Assembly: GCA_963697995.1 (NCBI GenBank)
Contig: OY969110.1
Coordinates: forward strand, 1,116,001-1,180,000
DNA from: MFD00082-c5 sp963697995
Lineage (GTDB): Bacteria; Chlamydiota; Chlamydiia; Chlamydiales; JAJFMB01
Reading direction: 5' to 3'
DNA: 64,000 nucleotides
Below the pieces are notes generated by a model. It had not been told where the DNA came from and did not search any database. It was given only the letters and a program-made list of their open reading frames with translations. Within the stretch, counting starts at the first letter, position 1. The number at the start of each line of letters is the position of its first letter. The translations under genes were made by a program, and so were the position numbers. Shown here piece after piece: positions 52,050-59,626 of the stretch.

Positions 52050-52825
52050 AAGGTATCCGTGGGCTTTTGCCCTAAAATAAATTTTGGAGCAGCTTTTAGG
52101 AAGAAGTAAGGTGTTTCACTAAGACCTTTAATGCCAACGGCGAAAGCCTCTTCTGCATCGACAAGTTTTAGATGGGGAAGTTCACTCAAAACTTTAGCTT
52201 CCCGTAGCCTTTTTTCATAAAGGGACAAATCGTATTCAACGCCATACTCTAAATATCTTACGGCACTTATCGGGTCTCCTGGGACTCTCTTTCCCTCTTT
52301 TGTTACGGGATAGGGGTAGATTTTGAAGTAGAGGTGGGGCACGCCATATAGCTGTTCGATGTAGTGGACAAAAGTCATCGACTGGAGAGGGGCTCCAAGA
52401 AAGAGGATTTTCCCCCCCATTTCTCGGAGTTTGTGCCAGGGGGAAGTGACTCCAAAACCTGATAGGGAGAGGTCTCCTACGAGCTTTTTGCTATTTTTCC
52501 CAATAGCGCTAACGCTTTGGAGGGGGTTACAGCTTCGTTCAGCTTTTTCAAGATTTGTGACAAATTGGCTAAAGAGTCCTAATGAGGAGGAGACCTTTGA
52601 AGAGTTCACATCAAAGGGAAGCCCCTCTCTTGCGTATTCGTAGAAGTAGGCAGGGACTAAAAGAGTGCCCTCTTCTCCAATCGTAGCCATGATTTCATCG
52701 AAAGTGTATTGAAGGATTTCCTCTTTCGATTTTACAAATTTTGGGGGCTTAAGCACGCGAAGATCGGTGTGGACAAGGACTGAGTCTCCTTTTTTTAAGC
52801 CAAGCTCTTTTAGGGTTTCTCTCAT
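52046..52825 (-). CDS. AAC(3)-family N-acyltransferase
   Basis: 259 aa of the aminoglycoside 3-N-acetyltransferase fold. Typical marks are GDSVLVHTDLRVL, GTLLVPAY, RSCNPLQSVSAIGKNS, and the catalytic His/Glu pair in TFVHYIEQLYG. In this setting, between ACP-dependent enzymes, it more likely acylates an amino sugar or another amine than an antibiotic. Overlaps ATGA on both sides. Confidence 0.85.
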   Translation of the reverse strand: MRETLKELGLKKGDSVLVHTDLRVLKPPKFVKSKEEILQYTFDEIMATIGEEGTLLVPAYFYEYAREGLPFDVNSSKVSSSLGLFSQFVTNLEKAERSCNPLQSVSAIGKNSKKLVGDLSLSGFGVTSPWHKLREMGGKILFLGAPLQSMTFVHYIEQLYGVPHLYFKIYPYPVTKEGKRVPGDPISAVRYLEYGVEYDLSLYEKRLREAKVLSELPHLKLVDAEEAFAVGIKGLSETPYFFLKAAPKFILGQKPTDTL

Positions 52826-53922
52826 GCAAAACCTTTAATGACAAGTTGCTGTGAAAACGCTTGGAATAGATTTTGCCCATCCCAAACGGGGTCAAAGTGA
52901 AGCGCTTCTCCAAAAGGAACTATTCTTGTGATCCCTTGTCCATTTAAGTGGTGAATCAGTTGTTGTACATCATTTTTGGAAAAGCCTTCTAAAGTAAGCG
53001 TTTGATCTTTGTGGTTTGTAAAATTCTTAATTTCGGTTAAGTGAAGAAGGTTGACGTGATAGATGAGTCCAAGACCTAAGTGAGAGCGGCACTCTCTTGT
53101 GGCTTCTCTTAGTGTCATCACTGTTAATTCATTTGAGTACTCTCTGATTTTTTCAACGGGAAGCTCAAGGGCTTTTTGGAACAGATCGTTTTTTTTCAAT
53201 AGCGCTTCGCTTGAGTTAAGTCTAAATTTTTTCTCTTCGATCACCTTTTGAAGCGCTTGGTAAAAGGTTTGACTTTTCTCTTCGATTTCATCTTCCTCAC
53301 CTACCCAAAAAATAAGCTTAGGGGAGGAGCAGGCTTGTTGATTGAAAAGATACGCGTCGTTAAAAAATTTATGAGGAGCCTCTTGGCTAACTTTTGAAGC
53401 CCTGATCGCGGCGAAGGAGAATCTATCGGGGAAGGCTAAATCGATTCCATGGGGGGCAAGTGGGTATTTTCTTATCGTTTCAACAGTGACATCCCCTCCC
53501 CAAACCACTCTTGCATCAACTTTTGATGAGATCCGCTTAGTGATCTCTTCCTCATGTCCATACTCTACAAAAAGGGTCATCTCTTCGATAAGGGGAAACT
53601 GTTTGAGTACCTTTTCAAGAAGCAGAACAAGCTCTGTTTTTTTAGAGATCCGGATAATGTTTCTGTTGCCACAAAGAAGGCTTATTAGAAAGGAGTAACC
53701 AAGCATCACTTCAAGATTTGCTGGGGGAATGTGGAAGATGGTTCCTCTTGGCGCTAATAGCTCTTTGGGTTTGATTTCGCTAAGATGCGCTTTTCTTAGC
53801 CAAAACCCTAAGGCGACAAAATCGTGCCTTTGACTTTTTAAAAGTTCTGCTGAAAGAGTTGTGCAAAACTCAAGTATTGAGGGATCGAAGAGGGAAAGTG
53901 TCTTAGAGGGCAAATGTGTCAC
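52822..53922 (-). CDS. LuxC-like acyl reductase
   Basis: 366 aa resembling LuxC, the NADPH-dependent reductase that turns an activated fatty acyl group into an aldehyde. Visible are RGTIFHIPPANLE near residue 60, LISLLCGNRNIIRISKKTE, ARVVWGGDVTVETIR, and the catalytic-Cys region FNQQACSSPKLIFW. The GTG start overlaps the LuxE-like gene by 20 bp. There are no luciferase genes nearby, so bioluminescence is not implied. Confidence 0.85.
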   Translation of the reverse strand: MTHLPSKTLSLFDPSILEFCTTLSAELLKSQRHDFVALGFWLRKAHLSEIKPKELLAPRGTIFHIPPANLEVMLGYSFLISLLCGNRNIIRISKKTELVLLLEKVLKQFPLIEEMTLFVEYGHEEEITKRISSKVDARVVWGGDVTVETIRKYPLAPHGIDLAFPDRFSFAAIRASKVSQEAPHKFFNDAYLFNQQACSSPKLIFWVGEEDEIEEKSQTFYQALQKVIEEKKFRLNSSEALLKKNDLFQKALELPVEKIREYSNELTVMTLREATRECRSHLGLGLIYHVNLLHLTEIKNFTNHKDQTLTLEGFSKNDVQQLIHHLNGQGITRIVPFGEALHFDPVWDGQNLFQAFSQQLVIKGFA

Positions 53923-54889
53923 TACATCCTCTTAATTCAGATTGGGGCACTCGGCCCGTTACAAGGAATGTCTTACCCTTTTGTCCACAAGGGCATCTAT
54001 CAGTATTTGTCAAAACACCCAAATCCTCTGTTAAGAGGGCGTGGCCAGGGTAACTTCTTGGAATTGCGGAGAGCACTTCGATGACCCCTTCTTTTGCCGG
54101 CTGCCAAGTGATGGGATCTCTTATGATCACATCTCCAAAGGGTGGGGTGTGGAAATGCCCTTCTTTGCACTCAAGAAAAACGGTGCCCACCTGCTCCACC
54201 ATCCCGTAAAAATTGTGGCATGAGGAGATTTTTGTCTTTTGGAAAACGGTTTCTTTAAATTTTTGGTTCGTGATCTGTTCCATCCTCTTCCAACCACCTG
54301 AGTGCACTAAAATCCCTTTTTCGATGTTTAGACTTAAAATTTCCATTAAAAAATATTTCCAGACGATAAAAGTCATTCCAAAGAGAAGTTTTGGCTCCTT
54401 TTCATGCCTTTTTAAAAAGTTTTCGATCGCTTCTTTGTTAAGGCTCATATCTTCGTTTAAGGCATAAGTCACATCTCGTCCAAAAGTCATCATACCAATC
54501 AAGGCAGCTCCTCTTGCACTATATTGTTTTCGATTAGTGATCCCATTTTCAGCATCGATGATCAAGAGTGGCAGTCGTTTCGGTCCAAGAAGGGGAGTCA
54601 TGATAGAGAAGAGCGCTTCTGTTTGACGCTTAGCGGTTTCTGCGTCTAGGTAAATGCGACTTAAATGTTGCTGAGTGGTTCCACTCGACTCTAAAACTTT
54701 AAAAATGTTTTCCTTTGAGATGCTTAAAAGTTCAGCAAATTTGAAAAGAGTGACCGGTAGGTAAGGGATCTCTTCTAGTGAGTGGGCTTCTTTAAACTCG
54801 GGATAAAAAAGAGAGAGGAGTTTTGCGTATTTCGGGCAGTTTTGTTTGTGGTGTTCGGTCAATTGATTAAGCTCTTGCAAAAGCGTCAT
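53903..54889 (-). CDS. LuxE-like acyl-protein synthetase
   Basis: 328 aa, an adenylate-forming enzyme of the LuxE/PaaK-like type. The nucleotide loop is ESSGTTQQHLSRIY near residue 67. Later motifs are CHNFYGMVEQVGTVF and TEDLGVL, and CPCGQKGKTFLVTGRV forms a zinc-like knuckle near the end. LuxE activates acids and passes them to LuxC. The ATG overlaps the AMP-ligase stop. Confidence 0.85.
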   Translation of the reverse strand: MTLLQELNQLTEHHKQNCPKYAKLLSLFYPEFKEAHSLEEIPYLPVTLFKFAELLSISKENIFKVLESSGTTQQHLSRIYLDAETAKRQTEALFSIMTPLLGPKRLPLLIIDAENGITNRKQYSARGAALIGMMTFGRDVTYALNEDMSLNKEAIENFLKRHEKEPKLLFGMTFIVWKYFLMEILSLNIEKGILVHSGGWKRMEQITNQKFKETVFQKTKISSCHNFYGMVEQVGTVFLECKEGHFHTPPFGDVIIRDPITWQPAKEGVIEVLSAIPRSYPGHALLTEDLGVLTNTDRCPCGQKGKTFLVTGRVPQSELRGCSDTFAL

Positions 54890-56193
54890 GGTAGCCTCTT
54901 GTAATCGATTTTTAGAGAAGCAGTTCTTGGTAATTCTAATAATTTAGTACAGGTAAACACTTCTTTGTGAATTTTGAAGAGGTCCGAGACAAAAAGGATA
55001 TACTCCTCACATGTTTTTTCTCCCCCTTCGATAAAAAGATGGATGAATTGATCATCTCCCTTAACGGCCACATGCTCTTTTGTAAAAGCCTTCTCGATGT
55101 CGTCTAAGTTGATTCTCGCCCCATAAATTTTTGAGATTCTGTTTAATCGTCCCGTAATAAAAAAAAAATGGTCTTTGTCGAAATACCCTAAATCACCTGT
55201 TCTCAAAACGCCTTTTAGTTCATCCCCTTTTTTTAAGTCCTCCCGGTTGTTTGCAAATCCAAGTGCCACATTCGGCCCTGAGTATACAAGCTCCCCCACT
55301 TCGTTTGGTTGCACAATTTCTCGATCGTTCTCAAAAATTTGAAGTTTTCCGGAGGGGATCGGTAGACCTATAGAGCCTATTTTTTCGGGTAAATACTCTG
55401 GTGGAAGGCAGGCAATTCTTGCAGTCGCTTCAGTTTGACCATACATCACAAAGAAGTTTTTGATTTTTTTATGAAAGAGGGCAATTAACCTAAGCTCGAG
55501 GGCACCCCCCGCCTGAGTTAGGGTCCGAAGAGAAGGGAAGTCGTTTTGAAGAAAGCCGATCCTCTCCATGATTTTGTAAGAGAAGGGGACCCCTGCAAGA
55601 GAAGTGCAACTCTGTTTTCTTAAAATATCCCAAAAAGGTTGTTGGGAAAGGCTTGAGTTTGTAAAGACGATCGAAGCGTGTGCTAAAAGGTGCGTGTGTA
55701 GCACTGACAGACCGTACGAGTAATGGATCGGAAGAGAGGCGATGGCTCGGTCGGTTTCCTCTATTTTTAAACTTTCAATGATTGACAAAGCGTTCTCTAT
55801 AAGATTCTCTTTTGAGAGCCTAATCAGCTTAGGGTTTCCTGTGGTTCCCGATGTTGAAAGCAAGAGGGTGGTGTTGCCAAAGGAAGGCTCCTTATCGTTT
55901 TTAAGGATAACCAACCTCTCGTCAAAGAGCGCATCTGGTTGGTAGTGTTTGATCAAGTTTTCTTTTAAAGGACGAGCCATTTTGCCATCGAAGAGGGCAA
56001 CCACATGCCCTGAATTGATAGCGGCGATATAGGTCACTACATCTTTTATTTGGTTGTTATTAAAGAGGAAAATAAGCGATTTTTCTTTTAGGGGAAACAT
56101 CGCAGTGGCTTCAATCAAATCGTTGTAGGTGACGATTTGTTCAGTGTCCCCATCGATTAAAGCGGGTTTATCACTTTGGTGGTAGAAGAGCAT
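54886..56193 (-). CDS. AMP-dependent acyl-ligase (acyl-ACP synthetase type)
   Basis: 435 aa ANL-superfamily enzyme. It has the P-loop LLLSTSGTTGNPKLIR near 110-125, the A5 motif MYGQTEATAR, and the A7/A8 region LRTGDLGYFDKDHFFFITGR. A C-terminal lysine is in RTASLKIDYKRLP. It is shorter than a typical acyl-CoA synthetase. Next to an ACP gene (23-bp overlap), the likely reaction is loading a carboxylic acid onto the carrier. Its substrate is unknown. Confidence 0.87.
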   Translation of the reverse strand: MLFYHQSDKPALIDGDTEQIVTYNDLIEATAMFPLKEKSLIFLFNNNQIKDVVTYIAAINSGHVVALFDGKMARPLKENLIKHYQPDALFDERLVILKNDKEPSFGNTTLLLSTSGTTGNPKLIRLSKENLIENALSIIESLKIEETDRAIASLPIHYSYGLSVLHTHLLAHASIVFTNSSLSQQPFWDILRKQSCTSLAGVPFSYKIMERIGFLQNDFPSLRTLTQAGGALELRLIALFHKKIKNFFVMYGQTEATARIACLPPEYLPEKIGSIGLPIPSGKLQIFENDREIVQPNEVGELVYSGPNVALGFANNREDLKKGDELKGVLRTGDLGYFDKDHFFFITGRLNRISKIYGARINLDDIEKAFTKEHVAVKGDDQFIHLFIEGGEKTCEEYILFVSDLFKIHKEVFTCTKLLELPRTASLKIDYKRLP

Positions 56194-56425
56194 ATTTTTT
56201 CACAATCGTAAGGGCCGAAGAGAAGCTGTTCATATCGAGCACATCTTGTGTTTCAAGCATGATGTCAAACTCATTTTCTATCGCTGTAATGAGTTGCAGA
56301 TGGGTGATCGAGTCCCAATTGGCCGATTTTGCAAATTGGAGGGATAAGTAATCGGTAGGATCTTTTAGATGAAGAGATAAGTCGAAGGCTTTTTTTAGCT
56401 TTGATTCGAGAAGAGTTTGGTCCAT
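56171..56425 (-). CDS. Dedicated acyl carrier protein
   Basis: 84 aa, the normal ACP size. The phosphopantetheine attachment Ser is in NWDSITHLQL (Ser39), followed by IENEFDIML, the usual helix II/III pattern. Being the first gene of the six-gene series, it probably serves as the carrier for the AMP-ligase, LuxE/LuxC and AAC(3)-like enzymes rather than general fatty acid synthesis. No clear SD is visible. Confidence 0.85.
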   Translation of the reverse strand: MDQTLLESKLKKAFDLSLHLKDPTDYLSLQFAKSANWDSITHLQLITAIENEFDIMLETQDVLDMNSFSSALTIVKKYALLPPK

Positions 56426-56626
56426 ACGCCGCTTTTTTAAAAACTTAAGGTTAATACCGAAACCATTTAAAATCCATCACTTTTTAAAAAAAGTGGGTGT
56501 TTAAAACAGGTTCAATTGGAAGTCCATGAGTCTGCTTTTGCAAAAGAATTTCGGGTAATAAGGATCTGCCTCAATGATGAGGGAAGCGTCTTAAGTACCC
56601 GGTATGGGGTATAGGAGTCTTTTTGC

Positions 56627-57520
56627 TTATTCAACTTTATAAAGAAAAGCTTGATACCCACTATTTGATGAAGCGCCTAAAAGGCTTGAAAAGGTATTAC
56701 GTTTAAGAACATTATCTAGATAAAAACCAACTAATTGATCAACCGGTACACCTTGTATGGGATCCCCATTTTGGGGAACCAGATCAAAATCCACCCATTC
56801 AGCTTTTTTAATCGAACCTACCGGGGGATTGAGTTTCTTTTGGCTTACTCCGTCAATACGGTAGGCCCAAATCTGTTCAATTAACGGTCTAGGGGAATAT
56901 TCTATTGACGCCACTAATTCAGTATCCAAATCATCCGTGGCAACGAGCTTAAATCCCCCTTGTTCCTGTGCCGTTCTAAGGGCTTCTTTATGAAGCAACT
57001 CTTCTTGATGAATAGAAAAGTTTACCGGTAATACCCATTCGTTTTTTTCGTTTTTGATAACTAACAAAACTTTTCTTGCAAGCTCGTCGATGACTACGAC
57101 TTGATGAAGAATTTCAAAACTTTTTTTCTTGGTTATTGAGCACTCTTTGTCAGATAACCAGATCCAAAGCTTTATCTTATTATTAGTTTGGTCATAAATT
57201 AAATCACTTTTCCCGCTATTGCCGATTTCAAAGTCAGAGGGGGCCAAGCCAAAAATATCAACCTTTGCGGGAAGCGGCACGTTAATCCAAAGGGAATCAA
57301 ATCTCTTATTTTCCTTGAAATTAAGCATCAATTTTTCAATAGCTTCTTTCACTACCTGTGGGCGCCAAGATAATGCCCCATCGATGCAAATATGGCATTC
57401 CCTATTTGTTTGAGCTTTTACGAGGAGGGTGCCAGATCTAAAACAGTTTTGACCTGTTTGACGTACTTCGGTGGTTTCATCAATCGCTTTAAAAAAGGCT
57501 TGAATTTCTGTTGGAATCAT
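56627..57520 (-). CDS. NUDT6-like protein with degenerate Nudix box
   Basis: 297 aa. The N-terminal half resembles the pre-Nudix domain of plant and animal NUDT6-type proteins (FDSLWINVPLPAKVDIFGLA). The second half starts HQVVVIDELARKVLLVI and continues with NEWVLPV. The Nudix box is degraded: HKEALRTAQEQGGFK stands where GX5EX7REUXEEXGU is expected, with the RE-UxEE acidic residues replaced by T and Q. Pyrophosphohydrolase activity is therefore doubtful. It lies 200 bp upstream of the ACP gene on the same strand and might belong to that locus. Confidence 0.55.
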   Translation of the reverse strand: MIPTEIQAFFKAIDETTEVRQTGQNCFRSGTLLVKAQTNRECHICIDGALSWRPQVVKEAIEKLMLNFKENKRFDSLWINVPLPAKVDIFGLAPSDFEIGNSGKSDLIYDQTNNKIKLWIWLSDKECSITKKKSFEILHQVVVIDELARKVLLVIKNEKNEWVLPVNFSIHQEELLHKEALRTAQEQGGFKLVATDDLDTELVASIEYSPRPLIEQIWAYRIDGVSQKKLNPPVGSIKKAEWVDFDLVPQNGDPIQGVPVDQLVGFYLDNVLKRNTFSSLLGASSNSGYQAFLYKVE

Positions 57521-57724
57521 ATTTTAACTCGCTTTTTTTTAGTTAAGGGCGTGAGTATAGCTAAAGCTCATTTTAATGGGAACACTAAATTTATTTTAAA
57601 ATTGTGCTCTCAGAAAGAGTACTGGTTAGCCTTAAGCTCTTGACTTGCACCATTTTTTGAAAGCGATCTGAAAGATTTTGACGCAAACAAAAAAAACATG
57701 ATTCATAGGATATCCATGATATGT

Positions 57725-58001
57725 AGTCGGCCCTTAAAAAAGTCCTCTCCAATAAAAAGTGTCCCTTTGGACAAAAAATGCGTTTTACTCCTCACCCAAC
57801 CCCTCAAGGGGGGGAAGCGTCCTTCACCGCATTTTTTGTTGCAAAAGGATCACTTTTTCTTTGGAGAGAGCGTGTTCCATTCGCAAAATTTTTAAGCTTT
57901 TCTAATTGCCATATAAATAAACCTTGCAAAATAGGCTATGTGTCTCTTCCTTGTTAACTGCAAATTTTTCTCAAGGAACCCTTACTTTTTCAGGGCCGAC
58001 T
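57725..58001 (+). mobile_element. MITE-like element, copy 3
   Basis: 277 bp, ends AGTCGGCCCTTAAAAAAGT and ACTTTTTCAGGGCCGACT, with TA directly outside GTCGG on each side. It has the same nested inverted repeats as copy 1 (ACAAAAAATGCG against CGCATTTTTTGT; CCCCTCAAGGGG). It sits in the 739-bp gap between the NUDT6-like and YidD-like genes; the flanking stretches hold no recognisable gene. Confidence 0.88.
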
Positions 58002-58259
58002 AAATAGGCTGATTTTTTCTTTATCAAGCCTATCCCATTCATCATGTTTTTTGCTTCTTGATGAGTTAAAAAAAATCATGTTTCGTTGTGACATTTAGTA
58101 AAACTTTTTACACGGTGTACTAATTGACATTTTACAATTTATCCAAATAGTGAAAAACACAATATGATGATAGTCAGGATAGAAAAAAAGAATTTTTTCT
58201 TGTTTTAAGATTTGAGAATAGAAAGACTTAAGGGGTTTTTATATAAAAGCTGTTTCTAA

Positions 58260-58631
58260 TTAAATGGAAGGGATCGGATCCCATTTAAGCACCCGCTCAT
58301 CTTCCATTTTTATCGTTTCATATACCCATTTCTCACCATTTTCTCGAGTCAAACGGTCGCAACCCATAAGAACTCCTTTTATCAGACCATAAGTCTTGAC
58401 AGCATCTAAAGTATATTGGGAGCTTGAGGGAAAAAAGTGGCTTCTTGGGCCATCGGCTGGTGAGATGATCTCTTGGTGAAAACGAATGAGAGGCTCAGCA
58501 AGATGCCCCGTGTGCGTTGTGGAGGATTTTTGGGTTTGTTCCTCAAAGTAGGTGATTCCTTCATCTTTTCCCCAAGGGGAAAAGGAAGCCTCTAAGGGAA
58601 GAGTCAAAATAATTAGGATAAAAAGTCGCAT
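58260..58631 (-). CDS. YidD-like protein with signal peptide
   Basis: 123 aa. The YidD core is recognisable: LIRFHQEIISPADGPRSHFF, PSSSQYTLDAVKTYGLIKG and MGCDRL. The usual CRFxPTCSxYA cysteines are replaced by Ser (SHFFPSSSQYT). An N-terminal segment (LFILIILTLPLEAS) looks like a cleavable signal, unlike ordinary YidD, which is a cytoplasmic-face membrane insertion factor. It overlaps the preceding lipoprotein gene by 1 bp. It may be a paralogue recruited to the secretion operon. Confidence 0.75.
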   Translation of the reverse strand: MRLFILIILTLPLEASFSPWGKDEGITYFEEQTQKSSTTHTGHLAEPLIRFHQEIISPADGPRSHFFPSSSQYTLDAVKTYGLIKGVLMGCDRLTRENGEKWVYETIKMEDERVLKWDPIPSI

Positions 58632-59626
58632 TAAAACCCCTTGTTAAGCATGAGGATCGGGAAGAGTTTCTCCCTTACCATCATATCGCGGGCCTGCTCC
58701 TGGTAGAGTCCTTCATTATACGATTTGGCTGCAAGGCCAGCTCCTTGGATGCCTCCAAAATACCAGCCGCACTCTAAGCTTCCCGATATCACGGCGGGAA
58801 AATAGAGTTTCTTTTCAACAAATTGCCAAGTTGCTGCAGTAAAAATGACATTTAGCAAAAGTGAGGTGAGGGCCGAGTTTTTCTGTCCCACGTACAAATA
58901 GCCAGATCCTGGCAGTATCGCATTTAATAGACGCGCTGTATTGGGAGATTTTTTGCATCTCTTGTAATTGTCAAAAAAAGGCTTCATCTCGTTGTAAGAG
59001 GGGTGTTTTAAGCTTAAACACTCAGCTGTTTGAAGTTGTCCTTGAGTCAAAGCTTGATGAATCAAAAGGTTTCTTGCAGTCTCTGGTTCAAACGATTCTA
59101 AAACAGTGAGGAGTCTTTGTTTTTTCCCCTCTTGTTTTAAGTCTCTATAGAGGTCGTAAAGAATGATGAGGACCTCTCTAATCGTTGGAAATTCTGTTGT
59201 GATCTCTTTTAGTGAGGTCGAATCAAACACATCGAGAGCATCGCTTGAGCGTCTTCCTAAGTAGTAGGAGAGAAAAATGTCGTAAGAGATCTCTTTTTTG
59301 ATCATCTCAAAGTTTGGAGGAAGAAGGAAGGAGGCTCTTTTGTAGCAAGTGATCGCTCGGTAAAGGTCCATTTCGTAGGAGAATTTTTTTCCAAGGAAAA
59401 GCTCTTTTTCCCAATCGGTCTCTGGCTCTTTTTTCTGAGAGAATGCTGGAGGCAGTGATTTGACAAACCGCTCATTTGGGAAATAACAAAGGCTCGGATT
59501 GATATCGAGATTGACCCTTGTGCAGGAAACTATGACGCTTAAACTAGTTAGGGCGATCAGGATCTGCGCACCAAGGGCGGCAAACCTCTGGCACATTGAG
59601 GAAATCAAGAGCTTCTTCGGTTTCAT
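58631..59626 (-). CDS. Lipoprotein-like TPR-type protein
   Basis: 331 aa. A hydrophobic signal ends in a lipobox-like LSVIVSC (Cys near residue 36; the ATG at 59596 would make it residue 26). The middle is helical and TPR-like (YRAITCYKRASFLLPPNFEM). The C-terminal part has RLLNAILPGSGYLYVGQK and a hydrophobic segment (ALTSLLLNVIFTAATW). The 5' end lies 83 bp (or 53 bp from the alternative ATG) inside sctC. The location between a secretin and a YidD-like gene suggests envelope work; a pilotin role for the secretin is possible but speculative. Confidence 0.65.
   Translation of the reverse strand: MKPKKLLISSMCQRFAALGAQILIALTSLSVIVSCTRVNLDINPSLCYFPNERFVKSLPPAFSQKKEPETDWEKELFLGKKFSYEMDLYRAITCYKRASFLLPPNFEMIKKEISYDIFLSYYLGRRSSDALDVFDSTSLKEITTEFPTIREVLIILYDLYRDLKQEGKKQRLLTVLESFEPETARNLLIHQALTQGQLQTAECLSLKHPSYNEMKPFFDNYKRCKKSPNTARLLNAILPGSGYLYVGQKNSALTSLLLNVIFTAATWQFVEKKLYFPAVISGSLECGWYFGGIQGAGLAAKSYNEGLYQEQARDMMVREKLFPILMLNKGF

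Noticed and set aside
52046..52825. AAC(3)-like gene as an antibiotic resistance determinant
   Set aside because: It is embedded in an overlapping ACP-dependent gene set; biosynthetic N-acylation is more likely.
52822..54889. LuxC/LuxE genes as a bioluminescence operon
   Set aside because: No luxA/luxB-like luciferase gene in the neighbourhood; LuxC/LuxE-like pairs occur in other acyl pathways.
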